DNA from: Francisella uliginis
GTDB lineage: Bacteria; Pseudomonadota; Gammaproteobacteria; Francisellales; Francisellaceae
Direction of reading: 5' to 3'
DNA length: 64,000 nt
NCBI RefSeq assembly: GCF_001895265.1
Contig: NZ_CP016796.1
Span: forward strand, 496,001 to 560,000
Of the stretch, positions 26,857 to 35,449 are shown piece after piece. How positions within the stretch are numbered: position 1 is the first letter of the stretch; each line of letters opens with the position of its first letter. The position numbers and the translations under genes are program-made. The notes beneath the pieces are model-generated. The model saw nothing but the letters and a program-made list of their open reading frames with translations, was not told the DNA's origin and ran no database searches.

Positions 26857-28012
26857 GGACTATCTCCAGTTGGGCAACATCAATACGACCATGTGTAAAT
26901 GCTGCACTACATGAGTTTAGGTAAAAACGCCACATTCTTTGGAAGCGTTTATCAAAACCAAGTTTGATTAGGTTTTGTTCTACATTGATAAAATTTCTAT
27001 CCCATTCATCTAGAGTTTTTGCATAATCTTTGCCAAAGAATTCTTTATTGATACATTTAAGACCTACTTTATCTAGTTCAAGATTTATTTGTTCTATAGA
27101 CGGTAAGAATCCTCCAGGAAATATAAAAGTTCTAATCATATCAGTGCCTTTTGCATAATCAGCAAAAAGCTTGTCATCAATAACTATACTTTGGATAATA
27201 ATTTTACCATCTTGCTTTATTAGTGATTTAAGCTTTGAAAAGTATGTGGACCAGTATTCTCTACCAACAGCCTCAATCATTTCAATAGAAACCAAATAGT
27301 CATACTTACCTTCTTGAATACGATAATCTTCAATAACTATATCAGCGTTTTTAGCAGTTAAGCGATCTTTAGCATAATCATGTTGCTCTTGAGAAAGTGT
27401 AATACCTTTGACAGAATAGTTGCCATTATTTAAAGCAGTCTCAGCAAAGCCGCCCCAACCACAACCGATTTCAATAATTGAACCATCTTTCTTATCAAAT
27501 TTATCAATAATATTTTGATACTTATTTATTTGCGCTTGCTCTAATGTTTCATCAACATTTTTATATAAAGCAGAAGAGTAGGTCATGGTTTTATCTAACC
27601 ATAGCTTATAAAACTCATTGCCTAGGTCGTAATGTGCATGGATGTTTTTTTTGCTTTGCTTGATATTATTACGTTTGGTTAGATAACCAAGTTTTTGTAG
27701 TATTTTGAAAAGTATATTTGGTTCCATATATTGGCCAAAAGCTTCTTCATTTTCTAGACCTAACAAAATAAGAGATTTTAGATCTGAAGTTTCCCAGTAA
27801 CCATCACGATAGTCTGCTGCAAAACCAATATCAGCTTTTAATTTTAAGTTTACAACTGTACGCCAATCTTTAAGTTTAAGATCTGCTGTTGGACCTGGCT
27901 TGCCACCTTTTGTAAATATTGTATCACCTTCGGGAGTAGTCAAGTGTAGCTCGCCGTATTCAATTTTATTTAGTGATTCAAGGAGGTTTTTCTTTACTAG
28001 CTTTTCAAACAT
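26849..28012 (-). CDS. cfa: Cyclopropane-fatty-acyl-phospholipid synthase family methyltransferase
   Basis: The 387-residue protein has the CFA synthase layout: an N-terminal lipid-binding region (about residues 1-110), then HYDLGNEFYKLWLDKTMTYSSALY, the SAM site IIEIGCGWGGFAETAL, SLEMIEAVG-like VSIEMIEAVGREYW, and IRTFIFPGGFLPS. These enzymes methylenate or methylate acyl double bonds of membrane phospholipids. In its conserved cluster with DUF1365 and the FAD oxidoreductase, relatives take part in making branched or furan fatty acids rather than simple cyclopropanes, so the exact product is open. It is divergent from an unknown membrane protein gene at 28164. Confidence 0.9.
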   Translation of the reverse strand: MFEKLVKKNLLESLNKIEYGELHLTTPEGDTIFTKGGKPGPTADLKLKDWRTVVNLKLKADIGFAADYRDGYWETSDLKSLILLGLENEEAFGQYMEPNILFKILQKLGYLTKRNNIKQSKKNIHAHYDLGNEFYKLWLDKTMTYSSALYKNVDETLEQAQINKYQNIIDKFDKKDGSIIEIGCGWGGFAETALNNGNYSVKGITLSQEQHDYAKDRLTAKNADIVIEDYRIQEGKYDYLVSIEMIEAVGREYWSTYFSKLKSLIKQDGKIIIQSIVIDDKLFADYAKGTDMIRTFIFPGGFLPSIEQINLELDKVGLKCINKEFFGKDYAKTLDEWDRNFINVEQNLIKLGFDKRFQRMWRFYLNSCSAAFTHGRIDVAQLEIVHA

Positions 28013-28163
28013 TTTGTAGATACCAGTTTTATAACTTATCTAAATATTACCAAAAAAATATTGTGGTAATATTGCTGCAATATTAAATTTTGTTAATGAA
28101 ATCCAGCTATAGCATTTAAAAACATGACAAATTATAATCTCTTTTATTTTTAGTTGTAAAATT

Positions 28164-29474
28164 ATGGACTTTTCAAACTTTATTAATTTAGTTGTCATAG
28201 TGGTAACAATCTATTATGTCGATTTAGCAATTAAGACCAGAAAGATTATATATCTTGTAAATGCCATAGTTGTTGGTGGCTTGATATTTCTTGTACTAAC
28301 TGCTTTTAATACAGCATATAATGGTATATTTAATCCAGAGAATCAGCAACACTTTGAAAGAAGTTACTATATTACAGATGCTAATAAGCTTTATAATGAA
28401 TCTACTCTAAATAGTGATGTTTTTACTAGTTTACCTGCTAGCCAACAAATTATTAGTAATATTCCAGAATGTATGTTTCCAAATATTAACCAAGTTAAAG
28501 GTTATCTTAAAGCCTATGATAAGATTTATAACTATCTTGTTTCAACGAATAGTTATTCAAATAAAATTACTGTTGGTAAAGTTGCAAAAGCTGTTTTAGA
28601 TTATAACTATAATTATCACAATATTGGATTTTTTAGAAAGATATATAATATTAAAATTAACGATTCGCAATATAAAAATGTAGCTGATCTAATTAATCCC
28701 ATATGGGCTAAGAAGTATGGCAATAAAGAATCTCTTTATAATATCTTAAATAAGAACTTTGATGAGCAAGAACAGTTGAAAATAGCTAAAGCAACTTTAT
28801 CAATTTATAAGCAGGCTAGTAATAACTGCGTACAGTCAGGATATGGTCAAGAGTTTTGGAGTGTGTTTTGGGGTTTATCTTCCCCCTCGATGATAGGTGG
28901 TAATGGAAACACAGTTTTAGAAATGCAGAAAAGCCTTATAGTTGTTCCTGACTTTGCAAAAAGTGAAGATATAAATATGGATTATAAGAAAATAGGAAAG
29001 TTAGCTAATTTAATGGTATTTGATAAATCAGTTAACTTTGATATTAAATCTTATATTATTATGAGTTTTCTGATAGAAAGCAGTCAAATTAATCATGACC
29101 TTATGGCTATGGTTTTGGACTGGAGTTATATGGAAAATTTATATCATGATCAGGATTCGTCAGATACTCGAGCACAGATAAGTTTAAAGAAGTTAAATAA
29201 TCATTATTTTGAGGTGGCGAAATACTTTAAACAACTCTCAGACTATATTCTCATTATTGAGAAAAGGGATATTACTAATGATCAGAAACTTAATCTTGAG
29301 AGACTTTGTCAAAAATATGTTAATGTTTTAAATAAAACTAACTTAAAAAACTATCTTCAACTAAGAAATTATTTAATTTATAGGTTATTTATAGTAAAGC
29401 AAGCTTGCGAGGCTGCGCAAGGAGTAACTATAGATACTTTATATAAGAATGATTTTAAGAAGTATTATAAGTAG
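28164..29474 (+). CDS. Uncharacterised membrane-anchored protein
   Basis: I do not recognise this 436-residue protein. It has two N-terminal hydrophobic helices (FINLVVIVVTIYYVDLAI and KIIYLVNAIVVGGLIFLVLTAF) joined by a short basic loop, so the N-terminus and the large remaining domain should both be on the outer face of the membrane. The rest is helical and Asn/Lys/Tyr-rich, with two Cys (PECMFP and NNCVQSGYG) that could form a disulfide. Its own strand differs from all neighbours: it is divergent from the CFA synthase gene over 150 bases and its last 20 bases overlap the end of the convergent DUF1365 gene, splitting the lipid-modification set. Confidence 0.8.
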   Translation: MDFSNFINLVVIVVTIYYVDLAIKTRKIIYLVNAIVVGGLIFLVLTAFNTAYNGIFNPENQQHFERSYYITDANKLYNESTLNSDVFTSLPASQQIISNIPECMFPNINQVKGYLKAYDKIYNYLVSTNSYSNKITVGKVAKAVLDYNYNYHNIGFFRKIYNIKINDSQYKNVADLINPIWAKKYGNKESLYNILNKNFDEQEQLKIAKATLSIYKQASNNCVQSGYGQEFWSVFWGLSSPSMIGGNGNTVLEMQKSLIVVPDFAKSEDINMDYKKIGKLANLMVFDKSVNFDIKSYIIMSFLIESSQINHDLMAMVLDWSYMENLYHDQDSSDTRAQISLKKLNNHYFEVAKYFKQLSDYILIIEKRDITNDQKLNLERLCQKYVNVLNKTNLKNYLQLRNYLIYRLFIVKQACEAAQGVTIDTLYKNDFKKYYK

Positions 29475-30258
29475 ATTTTTCTTTATTTTCGATGAATTCC
29501 GCCACACTAACTCTATTATCTTTCTGCTCTGGATTTGGAATATATTTAATGCGTTTTAATACAATTTTTAAAGCTTGCCAATGGATTAGATATATTACTT
29601 TTAAGGTTAGTAATGGCGATCTAAAAAATTCTTTGATTAGATTTATACTAGTTAACGGTTTTGCATTGGCTGTTATGGCTGTACCAAGTTGTAATTGGTT
29701 ATTATCATAGTAGTTAATAATGATTTGGTTTTTAGCATTATTTTCTAGATTTAATGAGAAGTTAAACTTATAAGAACCTTTACGAGGGTAAAAGGGCGAT
29801 ACATGAAAATCTTTTTCTGCTTCAAACCAACATTTATCTGTAATCTCTTGACCAGATTTATGACAAATATAGCTATGAGTTTCTTTAAAGGTATTATTTA
29901 CTTCAGCAATTACAGCTATAAGTTTATTTTGATTGTAACAAAGCCAAAAGCTTACAGGGTTAAAAAGATAGCCAAGAACTCTTGGCATAGTCATAAGTTT
30001 AATATTGTCATATTTTAGATCATTTTGCTCAAGTAAATCAGTAGCCCAACTTAGACAGTTTGAACCATCTCGATAACCATGATCTTTATCATAAAAACTA
30101 TAAAAATTTAGTTTATTTAAGCCAAAGATTTTTGGTTTGTTATTGCTTAGATCAAGCATATCTAAAACTATATAATAAGACCTATATTTAAAAGAGTTTT
30201 GTTTTGGGTGATGTCTTTTATGATAGATTCTCGAGCTTAAAACAAAATCTTTTACCAT
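29455..30258 (-). CDS. DUF1365 family protein
   Basis: The 267-residue protein carries the DUF1365 pattern: a start VLSSRIYHKRHHPKQNSFKYRSYYIVLDMLDL, then LMTMPRVLGYLFNPVSFWLCYN and VNNTFKETHSYI, then KDFHVSPFYPRKGSYKF. Members occur beside CFA synthase-like enzymes and FAD oxidoreductases; their biochemical role is not settled. The start overlaps the FAD oxidoreductase gene end by seven bases, so they are translated together. The tail shares 20 bases with the convergent gene at 28164-29474. Confidence 0.88.
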   Translation of the reverse strand: MVKDFVLSSRIYHKRHHPKQNSFKYRSYYIVLDMLDLSNNKPKIFGLNKLNFYSFYDKDHGYRDGSNCLSWATDLLEQNDLKYDNIKLMTMPRVLGYLFNPVSFWLCYNQNKLIAVIAEVNNTFKETHSYICHKSGQEITDKCWFEAEKDFHVSPFYPRKGSYKFNFSLNLENNAKNQIIINYYDNNQLQLGTAITANAKPLTSINLIKEFFRSPLLTLKVIYLIHWQALKIVLKRIKYIPNPEQKDNRVSVAEFIENKEKSTYNTS

Positions 30259-31505
30259 GGAGTTTCAATTCCTAATTTTGATGCAACATTTACTGCACTA
30301 AGTATACCATCTTCATGGAAGCCATATCGCAAATAAGCACCACAGAAATAGGTATTGTTTATACCTTGTATTTTATCAATTTGCTGTTGAGCCTGTATTG
30401 CTTTTTTGTCAAAAACAGGATGCTCAAAAACATGTTCGTTGATTATTTTCTTTTGGTCTGGTTTTTGATCTGGATTTACTGTTACAAAATAATCTGTGTT
30501 TGTGTCTAATGGTTGTAGATTGTTCATCCAATAGCTTAGAGATACAACATTACGTTTATCTTTGGTTTCAGCACTTAGATAATTCCAACTTGACCAAGCA
30601 GTTTTGCGTTTTGGCATAATAGCATCATCTGTATGTAATATAACTGTATTAGGTTGATATTTAATCGCAGAGATTAGCTCTTTTTCATTTTGATTTGGAT
30701 CATCAAGTAGCTCTAGAACTTCATTCGAGTGACAAGCAAATACAACTTTATCAAACTCATTGATATTATTTTGGTTATCTGTAATGGAGATTTTATCTGA
30801 TCTTGATACTACTCTTGCCATTGGAGCAAACTTTACATTAGCAGTTTCTAATTCTTTGACGATCTTGTCAACATAAGTTTTACTACCACCTTTTACAGTA
30901 TACCACTGAACTGGCTTGGTAGTTGTAAGTAAGCCATGATTACTAAAAAATCTAATAAAGCTAAGAGCAGGAAATTCGTACATCTTTTCAAGAGGAGTAC
31001 TCCAAATACATGCACCCATAGCTAATAGATAATACTCTTTGAAATATCTACCTACTTTAATTTCATCTAAGTACTCTGCTAGGGTAATATTTTCATTTAG
31101 AGTACCTTTTTCTAAATGTTCATTTGATATTTTATTAAACTTAAGAATATCTCTTATCATTTTATAATAGCTTGGTCTTAGTAAGTTTGATTTCTGAGCA
31201 AATAAGCTTTTAAAGCTACTAGATCCATATTCAAAAGCACCATTTTTAATAGATACTCCAAATGACATATTGCTTTCTGCAACTGGAACATCTAGATGCT
31301 TAAAAAGTCTAGATAGGTGATAGTATGTATGGTAATTAAAAACTATAAAGCCTGTATCTATTGGTACATTTTGAACCTCTAGAGTACGAGCATGGCCACC
31401 AAAATAGTTATTTTTTTCATATAGTGTAACTTCATATTTATCTTTTAGTAGATAACTTAGGGCTAGTCCTGATATTCCACTTCCTATTACAGCTATTTTT
31501 TCCAT
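30252..31505 (-). CDS. FAD-dependent amine oxidase-like oxidoreductase (COG2907 type)
   Basis: The 417-residue protein opens with a dinucleotide-binding fold IAVIGSGISGLALSYLL, then GGHARTLEVQNVPIDTGFIVFN, and ends with the second FAD motif YFCGAYLRYGFHEDGILSAVNVA. This is the COG2907 oxidoreductase that accompanies DUF1365 and CFA-type methyltransferases; in Rhodobacter sphaeroides a homologue is needed for furan fatty acid formation under singlet oxygen. Acting on a methylated or unsaturated acyl chain is the natural inference. It is the first gene of the lipid run after the two-component system, 77 bases downstream of the histidine kinase, so readthrough from that operon is possible. Confidence 0.88.
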   Translation of the reverse strand: MEKIAVIGSGISGLALSYLLKDKYEVTLYEKNNYFGGHARTLEVQNVPIDTGFIVFNYHTYYHLSRLFKHLDVPVAESNMSFGVSIKNGAFEYGSSSFKSLFAQKSNLLRPSYYKMIRDILKFNKISNEHLEKGTLNENITLAEYLDEIKVGRYFKEYYLLAMGACIWSTPLEKMYEFPALSFIRFFSNHGLLTTTKPVQWYTVKGGSKTYVDKIVKELETANVKFAPMARVVSRSDKISITDNQNNINEFDKVVFACHSNEVLELLDDPNQNEKELISAIKYQPNTVILHTDDAIMPKRKTAWSSWNYLSAETKDKRNVVSLSYWMNNLQPLDTNTDYFVTVNPDQKPDQKKIINEHVFEHPVFDKKAIQAQQQIDKIQGINNTYFCGAYLRYGFHEDGILSAVNVASKLGIETPW

Positions 31506-31582
31506 ATTATCTTAATTATCTTATAGATATATTGTTAGTTATAGCTTAGTTTTAAAAGTTACAAAAACATAGTTAAAATTTG

Positions 31583-32620
31583 TTAATGTAACGGTAGGAA
31601 GATAGTTATTTTTAGACCGTTAGGAATATTATTTTGTGCAGTAATGTTACCATTATGGAGCTGAATTATTTTTCTCACTAATGATAAACCTAAGCCATTG
31701 CCAGTTTGTGTACGACTTTTTTCTTCACGGAAAAATCTATCAAAAATTTTATTAGTATTTTTATCATTTATACCAATACCTTGATCAATAATCTCAATCT
31801 TATATTTAAAGTTTTCAATTTTAGTTACTATTCTAACTTTAGTATCTTGCTCAGAGTACTTGTAGCAGTTATCAAGAATATTTGTAATACTTTGGAAAAT
31901 CAGATCTTTATCGATATTTATATTTCTAGTTTCAATATTAGTTTCTAGGAGTATCTTTTTTTGTTCAAACATTGGTTCGTATAGTTCTATAGCATCATTT
32001 ATAACATTTCTAATATCTATATGTTTTTTTGCTAAGTTTTCACGACCGTGTTCTAAACGATTTAATCTTAGTAAACTATTGAATATCTCAAGTAATTGAT
32101 TACACTCAGCTAGAGCCTCTAACGTATCTTCACTAGGATTGGATTGAGCAAGGCTTTCTAACCTATTTTTAAGTCTTGTCAAAGGAGTTTTTAGATCATG
32201 AGCTATATTATTTGAGACGCTTTTTATATCAATAAGTAAATCCTCAATATTGCCAAAAAGGATATTTAATATATTTGATAAGTTACTAAGATCATCCCAG
32301 TTAGTATCAGATTCTATTCTTTGGCTAAAGTCTTGGGTATTTACGATTGAGGCAGCAGAGCTTGCAATATGATTTATTTTCTTTACTACAAAGACACTTA
32401 TAAGATAGCTAATTATAACAACACAAACAGCACAGGTTACTCCTATGGTTAATGGTATAATATGCTCGATAATTCTATCTCCTAAAGATGACAGAATTAT
32501 ATAAATCCAAGAAGTTATACTTAATCCAAGTAGTATTGTAAAAAGCATAGCCATTTTAAAGCTTGAGCTAATTATATATTTACGTTGGATAGTGTCGTTT
32601 AGTTTATTCTTGGATGACAT
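31583..32620 (-). CDS. bfpK: Sensor histidine kinase of a two-component system (BfpK-like)
   Basis: The 345-residue kinase has two membrane helices (about residues 24-45 and 58-80), a short periplasmic loop of about a dozen residues, a HAMP segment, the dimerisation helix with phospho-accepting His141 in NNIAHDLKTPLTRLKNRL, and an ATPase domain with N box ILDNCYKYSEQD, DQGIGI and GNGLGLSLVRKI. The tiny sensor loop suggests that it detects a membrane or intramembrane signal. I chose ATG at 32620 over an in-frame TTG at 32626; it overlaps the regulator by 17 bases. Position corresponds to the pair called BfpK/BfpR in F. novicida, connected to biofilm and antimicrobial peptide resistance; this identification is by synteny. 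Confidence 0.92.
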   Translation of the reverse strand: MSSKNKLNDTIQRKYIISSSFKMAMLFTILLGLSITSWIYIILSSLGDRIIEHIIPLTIGVTCAVCVVIISYLISVFVVKKINHIASSAASIVNTQDFSQRIESDTNWDDLSNLSNILNILFGNIEDLLIDIKSVSNNIAHDLKTPLTRLKNRLESLAQSNPSEDTLEALAECNQLLEIFNSLLRLNRLEHGRENLAKKHIDIRNVINDAIELYEPMFEQKKILLETNIETRNINIDKDLIFQSITNILDNCYKYSEQDTKVRIVTKIENFKYKIEIIDQGIGINDKNTNKIFDRFFREEKSRTQTGNGLGLSLVRKIIQLHNGNITAQNNIPNGLKITIFLPLH

Positions 32621-33293
32621 ACCCAAAACCTCGGACTGTTTTTATAGGATCACTTTGATTTTCTTCTGTGAGTTTGGTACGTAGGCGAGAAATATGTACT
32701 TCTACAACATTTGTTTGAGGGTCAAAATCATAATCCCATACTTCTTTAAGTATCATAGACTTACTGATTACTTCGTTTTTATGTTTTAGCAAAAGATGTA
32801 AAACTTTATATTCTCTTTGCTGTAATATTATCGGTTGTCCATTTCTATGTACTTCATGAGCAAGTTCATCTAGTTCAATATCTCCACAAGTTAACTTATG
32901 TGTTTTTGCTTGGTTAATTTGCTTTGTCCTATTATGAAGAATATTAACTCTAATAAGTAATTCATCAATTGAAAAAGGTTTAGTTAGATAATCATCACTT
33001 CCAGATTTTAGACCTTCAATTTTATTTTCAGTACTATCTAGAGCACTTAGGATAATAATTGGAGTCTCAACATTTTGCTTACGTAGTATTTTGAGTAGTG
33101 AAATTCCATCAAGGTACGGCATCATCCAATCTATGATAATTACATCATAGCTATTTGTATTAATTAGAAATAAAGCCTCTTTGCCATCAAAAGCAAGAGT
33201 AGTTTCTATATTGTTTTTTTCAAAATTTGTCTTGATAAATTGACCAATTTGCTTGTCATCATCTGCAACTAAAACTTTAAATTTATTGCTCAT
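32604..33293 (-). CDS. bfpR: OmpR-family response regulator (BfpR-like)
   Basis: The 229-residue regulator has a receiver domain (acidic D11-D12-D13, phosphoacceptor Asp55 in VIIIDWMMPYLDG, ILSALD, KPF) and an OmpR winged helix (LQQREYKVLHLLLKHKNEVISKSMILKEVWDYDFDPQTNVVEVHISRLRTKL, quoted in part) ending VRGFGYVIQE. It is translated ahead of its kinase with a 17-base overlap. It sits immediately upstream of the FAD oxidoreductase and DUF1365 genes, in the place where related clusters in other Proteobacteria carry an ECF sigma factor and ChrR, so control of the lipid genes is a reasonable guess. Confidence 0.92.
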   Translation of the reverse strand: MSNKFKVLVADDDKQIGQFIKTNFEKNNIETTLAFDGKEALFLINTNSYDVIIIDWMMPYLDGISLLKILRKQNVETPIIILSALDSTENKIEGLKSGSDDYLTKPFSIDELLIRVNILHNRTKQINQAKTHKLTCGDIELDELAHEVHRNGQPIILQQREYKVLHLLLKHKNEVISKSMILKEVWDYDFDPQTNVVEVHISRLRTKLTEENQSDPIKTVRGFGYVIQE

Positions 33294-33433
33294 GCTGTAA
33301 GATTGTTTTGAATATATTTAGTTAATTATAACTAATTAGTGGATTTGTATCTTGAAAAAATAGCTAAAGAATCTATTTTAATTACTAAACATTTTGTGTA
33401 TAAACCATAATACATTGAAAATTGGAGGTCAAC

Positions 33434-33976
33434 ATGAAGAAAATTTTAGCAACAATACTAGGTTTAGCAGTAGTTTCTGGAGCATATGCTGAAAACTATA
33501 CAATGTATGCAAAGGCAGATGAAAAGTCACAGAAATTAGGGCAAGTTGATGATCAAAATCCTCAATACCAAGCTATTTTCTCTAAAAAAGGCTGGGTAGA
33601 AATAGTAAATAATGCTGATGGTCAAGTGGGTTGGGTTAAGCAAAAACCTCAAGATAAAACATCTCAAACCACCGAGAATGATCCAGTTGCACAAATGTTA
33701 GCAGATTTCCAAAAACAACAGCAAATGCTAGATCAGCATTTTGATAAGGTTGTATCTAATATTGATAATAATGTTGCTCATTTAGCTACTCAATCAGGTT
33801 CAACTATTGCAAAAGGTAAACCTAAAGTATTTAAGGAGTTTAGTTCGATTACCATAGACTCTAATGGTAAGACAGCAAAGATCATTAAAAAAACACAAGA
33901 TGGTAATGGCAATGTTAAAACTGTTGAAAAAGTAATTCCGGCAGATCAGTTAGCAAAGATTAATATGCAAAGCTAA
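33434..33976 (+). CDS. Secreted SH3-like domain protein
   Basis: The 180-residue protein starts at ATG 33434, nine bases after a GGAGG ribosome site; an upstream TTG at 33422 overlaps that site and is unlikely. A signal peptide MKKILATILGLAVVSGAYA is followed by a bacterial SH3-like segment (YTMYAKADEKSQKLGQVDD to QVGWVKQ), then a Gln-rich helix (VAQMLADFQKQQQMLDQHFDKVVSNIDNN, shown in part) and a C-terminal strand-rich piece (FKEFSSITIDSNGKTAKIIKKTQDG). SH3-like domains often bind peptidoglycan; a periplasmic role is likely but the function is unknown. It is divergent from the two-component system, so that system could control it. Confidence 0.75.
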   Translation: MKKILATILGLAVVSGAYAENYTMYAKADEKSQKLGQVDDQNPQYQAIFSKKGWVEIVNNADGQVGWVKQKPQDKTSQTTENDPVAQMLADFQKQQQMLDQHFDKVVSNIDNNVAHLATQSGSTIAKGKPKVFKEFSSITIDSNGKTAKIIKKTQDGNGNVKTVEKVIPADQLAKINMQS

Positions 33977-34086
33977 ATAATAAAAATCAGCTAAATGTTG
34001 GGTTGATACTGCCTTAATCTATTTTAAAAGACAGCATAATAAGTTACCATTAATTTGTGTAAACTACTAAGATTAAGGAGTAGGTT

Positions 34087-34488
34087 ATGTATGAAGAAGA
34101 ATTCTTGTCAGAGAAATTACAGCGTTTTACATTAGTTGATATAGCACTAGTTAAGATCGTCTATTTTTTGGTAGGCTTGTTGATAGTTACTAACTATTTA
34201 GTACTAACTTCAATTAGCTGGATATTCTATTTACTAATGTTCTTGACAGCAGCATTTCCAATAGTGATTCATCTATTCTCATTTGAAGGATCGTATATTG
34301 AAAAAGCTAGGATGTACCTTAAAACAAATAAGCCATCTTATCAGGTACTATTGTTCTTTAGTATGTTTTTCATTGCTTGTATGCTTACAGTTTTAGTGCC
34401 TGCATTAATATTAGTTCCTTGGTATGTTTATGTGATCTTGATAGTAGTTTTTGCTATTAAGCCTATGCGTTCAAATGTGTTTTGGTAA
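34087..34488 (+). CDS. Small four-helix membrane protein
   Basis: The 133-residue protein is mostly hydrophobic, with four helices: VDIALVKIVYFLVGLLIV, SISWIFYLLMFLTAAFPIVI, VLLFFSMFFIACMLTVLVP and VPWYVYVILIVVFAI. The loop between the second and third is basic. A good TAAGGAG ribosome site precedes the ATG. I recognise no family. It is followed seven bases later by a methyltransferase gene, so the two are probably coexpressed, but that does not by itself suggest a function. Confidence 0.75.
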   Translation: MYEEEFLSEKLQRFTLVDIALVKIVYFLVGLLIVTNYLVLTSISWIFYLLMFLTAAFPIVIHLFSFEGSYIEKARMYLKTNKPSYQVLLFFSMFFIACMLTVLVPALILVPWYVYVILIVVFAIKPMRSNVFW

Positions 34489-34494
34489 AAGCTG

Positions 34495-35142
34495 ATGAAT
34501 AAATCTACTCATGCGGGTCAAAAGATCTACACAAGAATAACGCTTAGATTATATAATTTTGTTGTTTTATTTTTTAATAATACTTTTGTTTGGAGGTGTA
34601 AAACCGCAAAACTTTTAAAGTTATATAGTGATAATGTCTCTTTAAATCATCTTGATATAGGTGTAGGCTCTGGGTATTACCTAAACAAATTACACACGAA
34701 GCTAAAGAAAGTAACATTAATGGATTTGAATTTAGATTGTCTTAGATATGTTAAAAACCTTTTAAAAAATAAAGATGTTTCGATATATCAGGTTGACATC
34801 TTAGAGGATATTGAAGAAAAATTTTTCTCTAAATTCGACTCCATTTCTTGCAATTATTTGATTCATTGCTTGCCAGATAATGGTAGCAAAGAAATTGTTT
34901 TTAAAAATATTGCAAAAATGTTTAAATCTGATGGAGTAGCTTTTGGCTCAACTATAATTAATGAGTATGACTCAAAATTAGCGATAAAAATTGCTAATAA
35001 ATTTAATTCAAAGGGAATTTTTGATAATGTGAATGACTCATATGAGTCTATAGAAAAATATATAAGTAATAACTTTGAAAAATATTCTGTCAAGAAAATA
35101 GGTTCTGTTTGCGTATATGTAATGAGGCAGCCAATAAAGTAG
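34495..35142 (+). CDS. Class I SAM-dependent methyltransferase
   Basis: The 215-residue protein has motif I HLDIGVGSGYYL (residues 52-63), followed by an acidic strand end VTLMDLNLDCL and DSISCNYLIHCLPDNGSKEIVFKNIAKMFKSDG, the motif IV/V region. The pattern is close to small-molecule methyltransferases of the UbiE type; the substrate is unknown. It lies 6 bases after the small membrane protein gene. A 307-base gap follows before the next gene. Confidence 0.82.
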   Translation: MNKSTHAGQKIYTRITLRLYNFVVLFFNNTFVWRCKTAKLLKLYSDNVSLNHLDIGVGSGYYLNKLHTKLKKVTLMDLNLDCLRYVKNLLKNKDVSIYQVDILEDIEEKFFSKFDSISCNYLIHCLPDNGSKEIVFKNIAKMFKSDGVAFGSTIINEYDSKLAIKIANKFNSKGIFDNVNDSYESIEKYISNNFEKYSVKKIGSVCVYVMRQPIK

Positions 35143-35449
35143 TTAAAAATCTTTTACTTAAAGGTTTTATTGACATCTATAGCAATTAGCAACTAAAAAA
35201 TTTATTGTTCGAATTCTTATCAAAAATATATTAACTAAGTCTTTATAAGAAATATATTAATCATAAATTTAGATAGTTTATCCGAGTATTTTATAAACTA
35301 TTTTGTATATTTGTTAGATTCGTAGTATAATTGATTTATTGTTAATAATTAATAATTTAAATAATCAATAAAAAACAAGTTTCTGTAAAGGAGGATTAAA
35401 AAGAAACTAGCAAAAATCAGTTTAGAGAGCACTTAAAAGGAGAAATGTT
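35143..35449. other. Gene-free gap: promoter and leader of the next gene
   Basis: This 307-base A/T-rich stretch shows no reading frame of note. It holds a strong promoter candidate at 35303-35331 and, about 60 bases downstream, an AAAGGAGG sequence (35385-35392 region) that resembles a ribosome site but has no ATG, GTG or TTG at a fitting distance. The true ribosome site of the next gene is a second AAGGAG ten bases before its ATG. Confidence 0.6.
35303..35331 (+). promoter_or_regulatory. Promoter of the small secreted protein gene
   Basis: TTGTAT (35303-35308) and a perfect TATAAT (35326-35331) are separated by 17 bases. Transcription from here would give a leader of about 110 bases ahead of the ATG at 35450. 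Confidence 0.55.
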
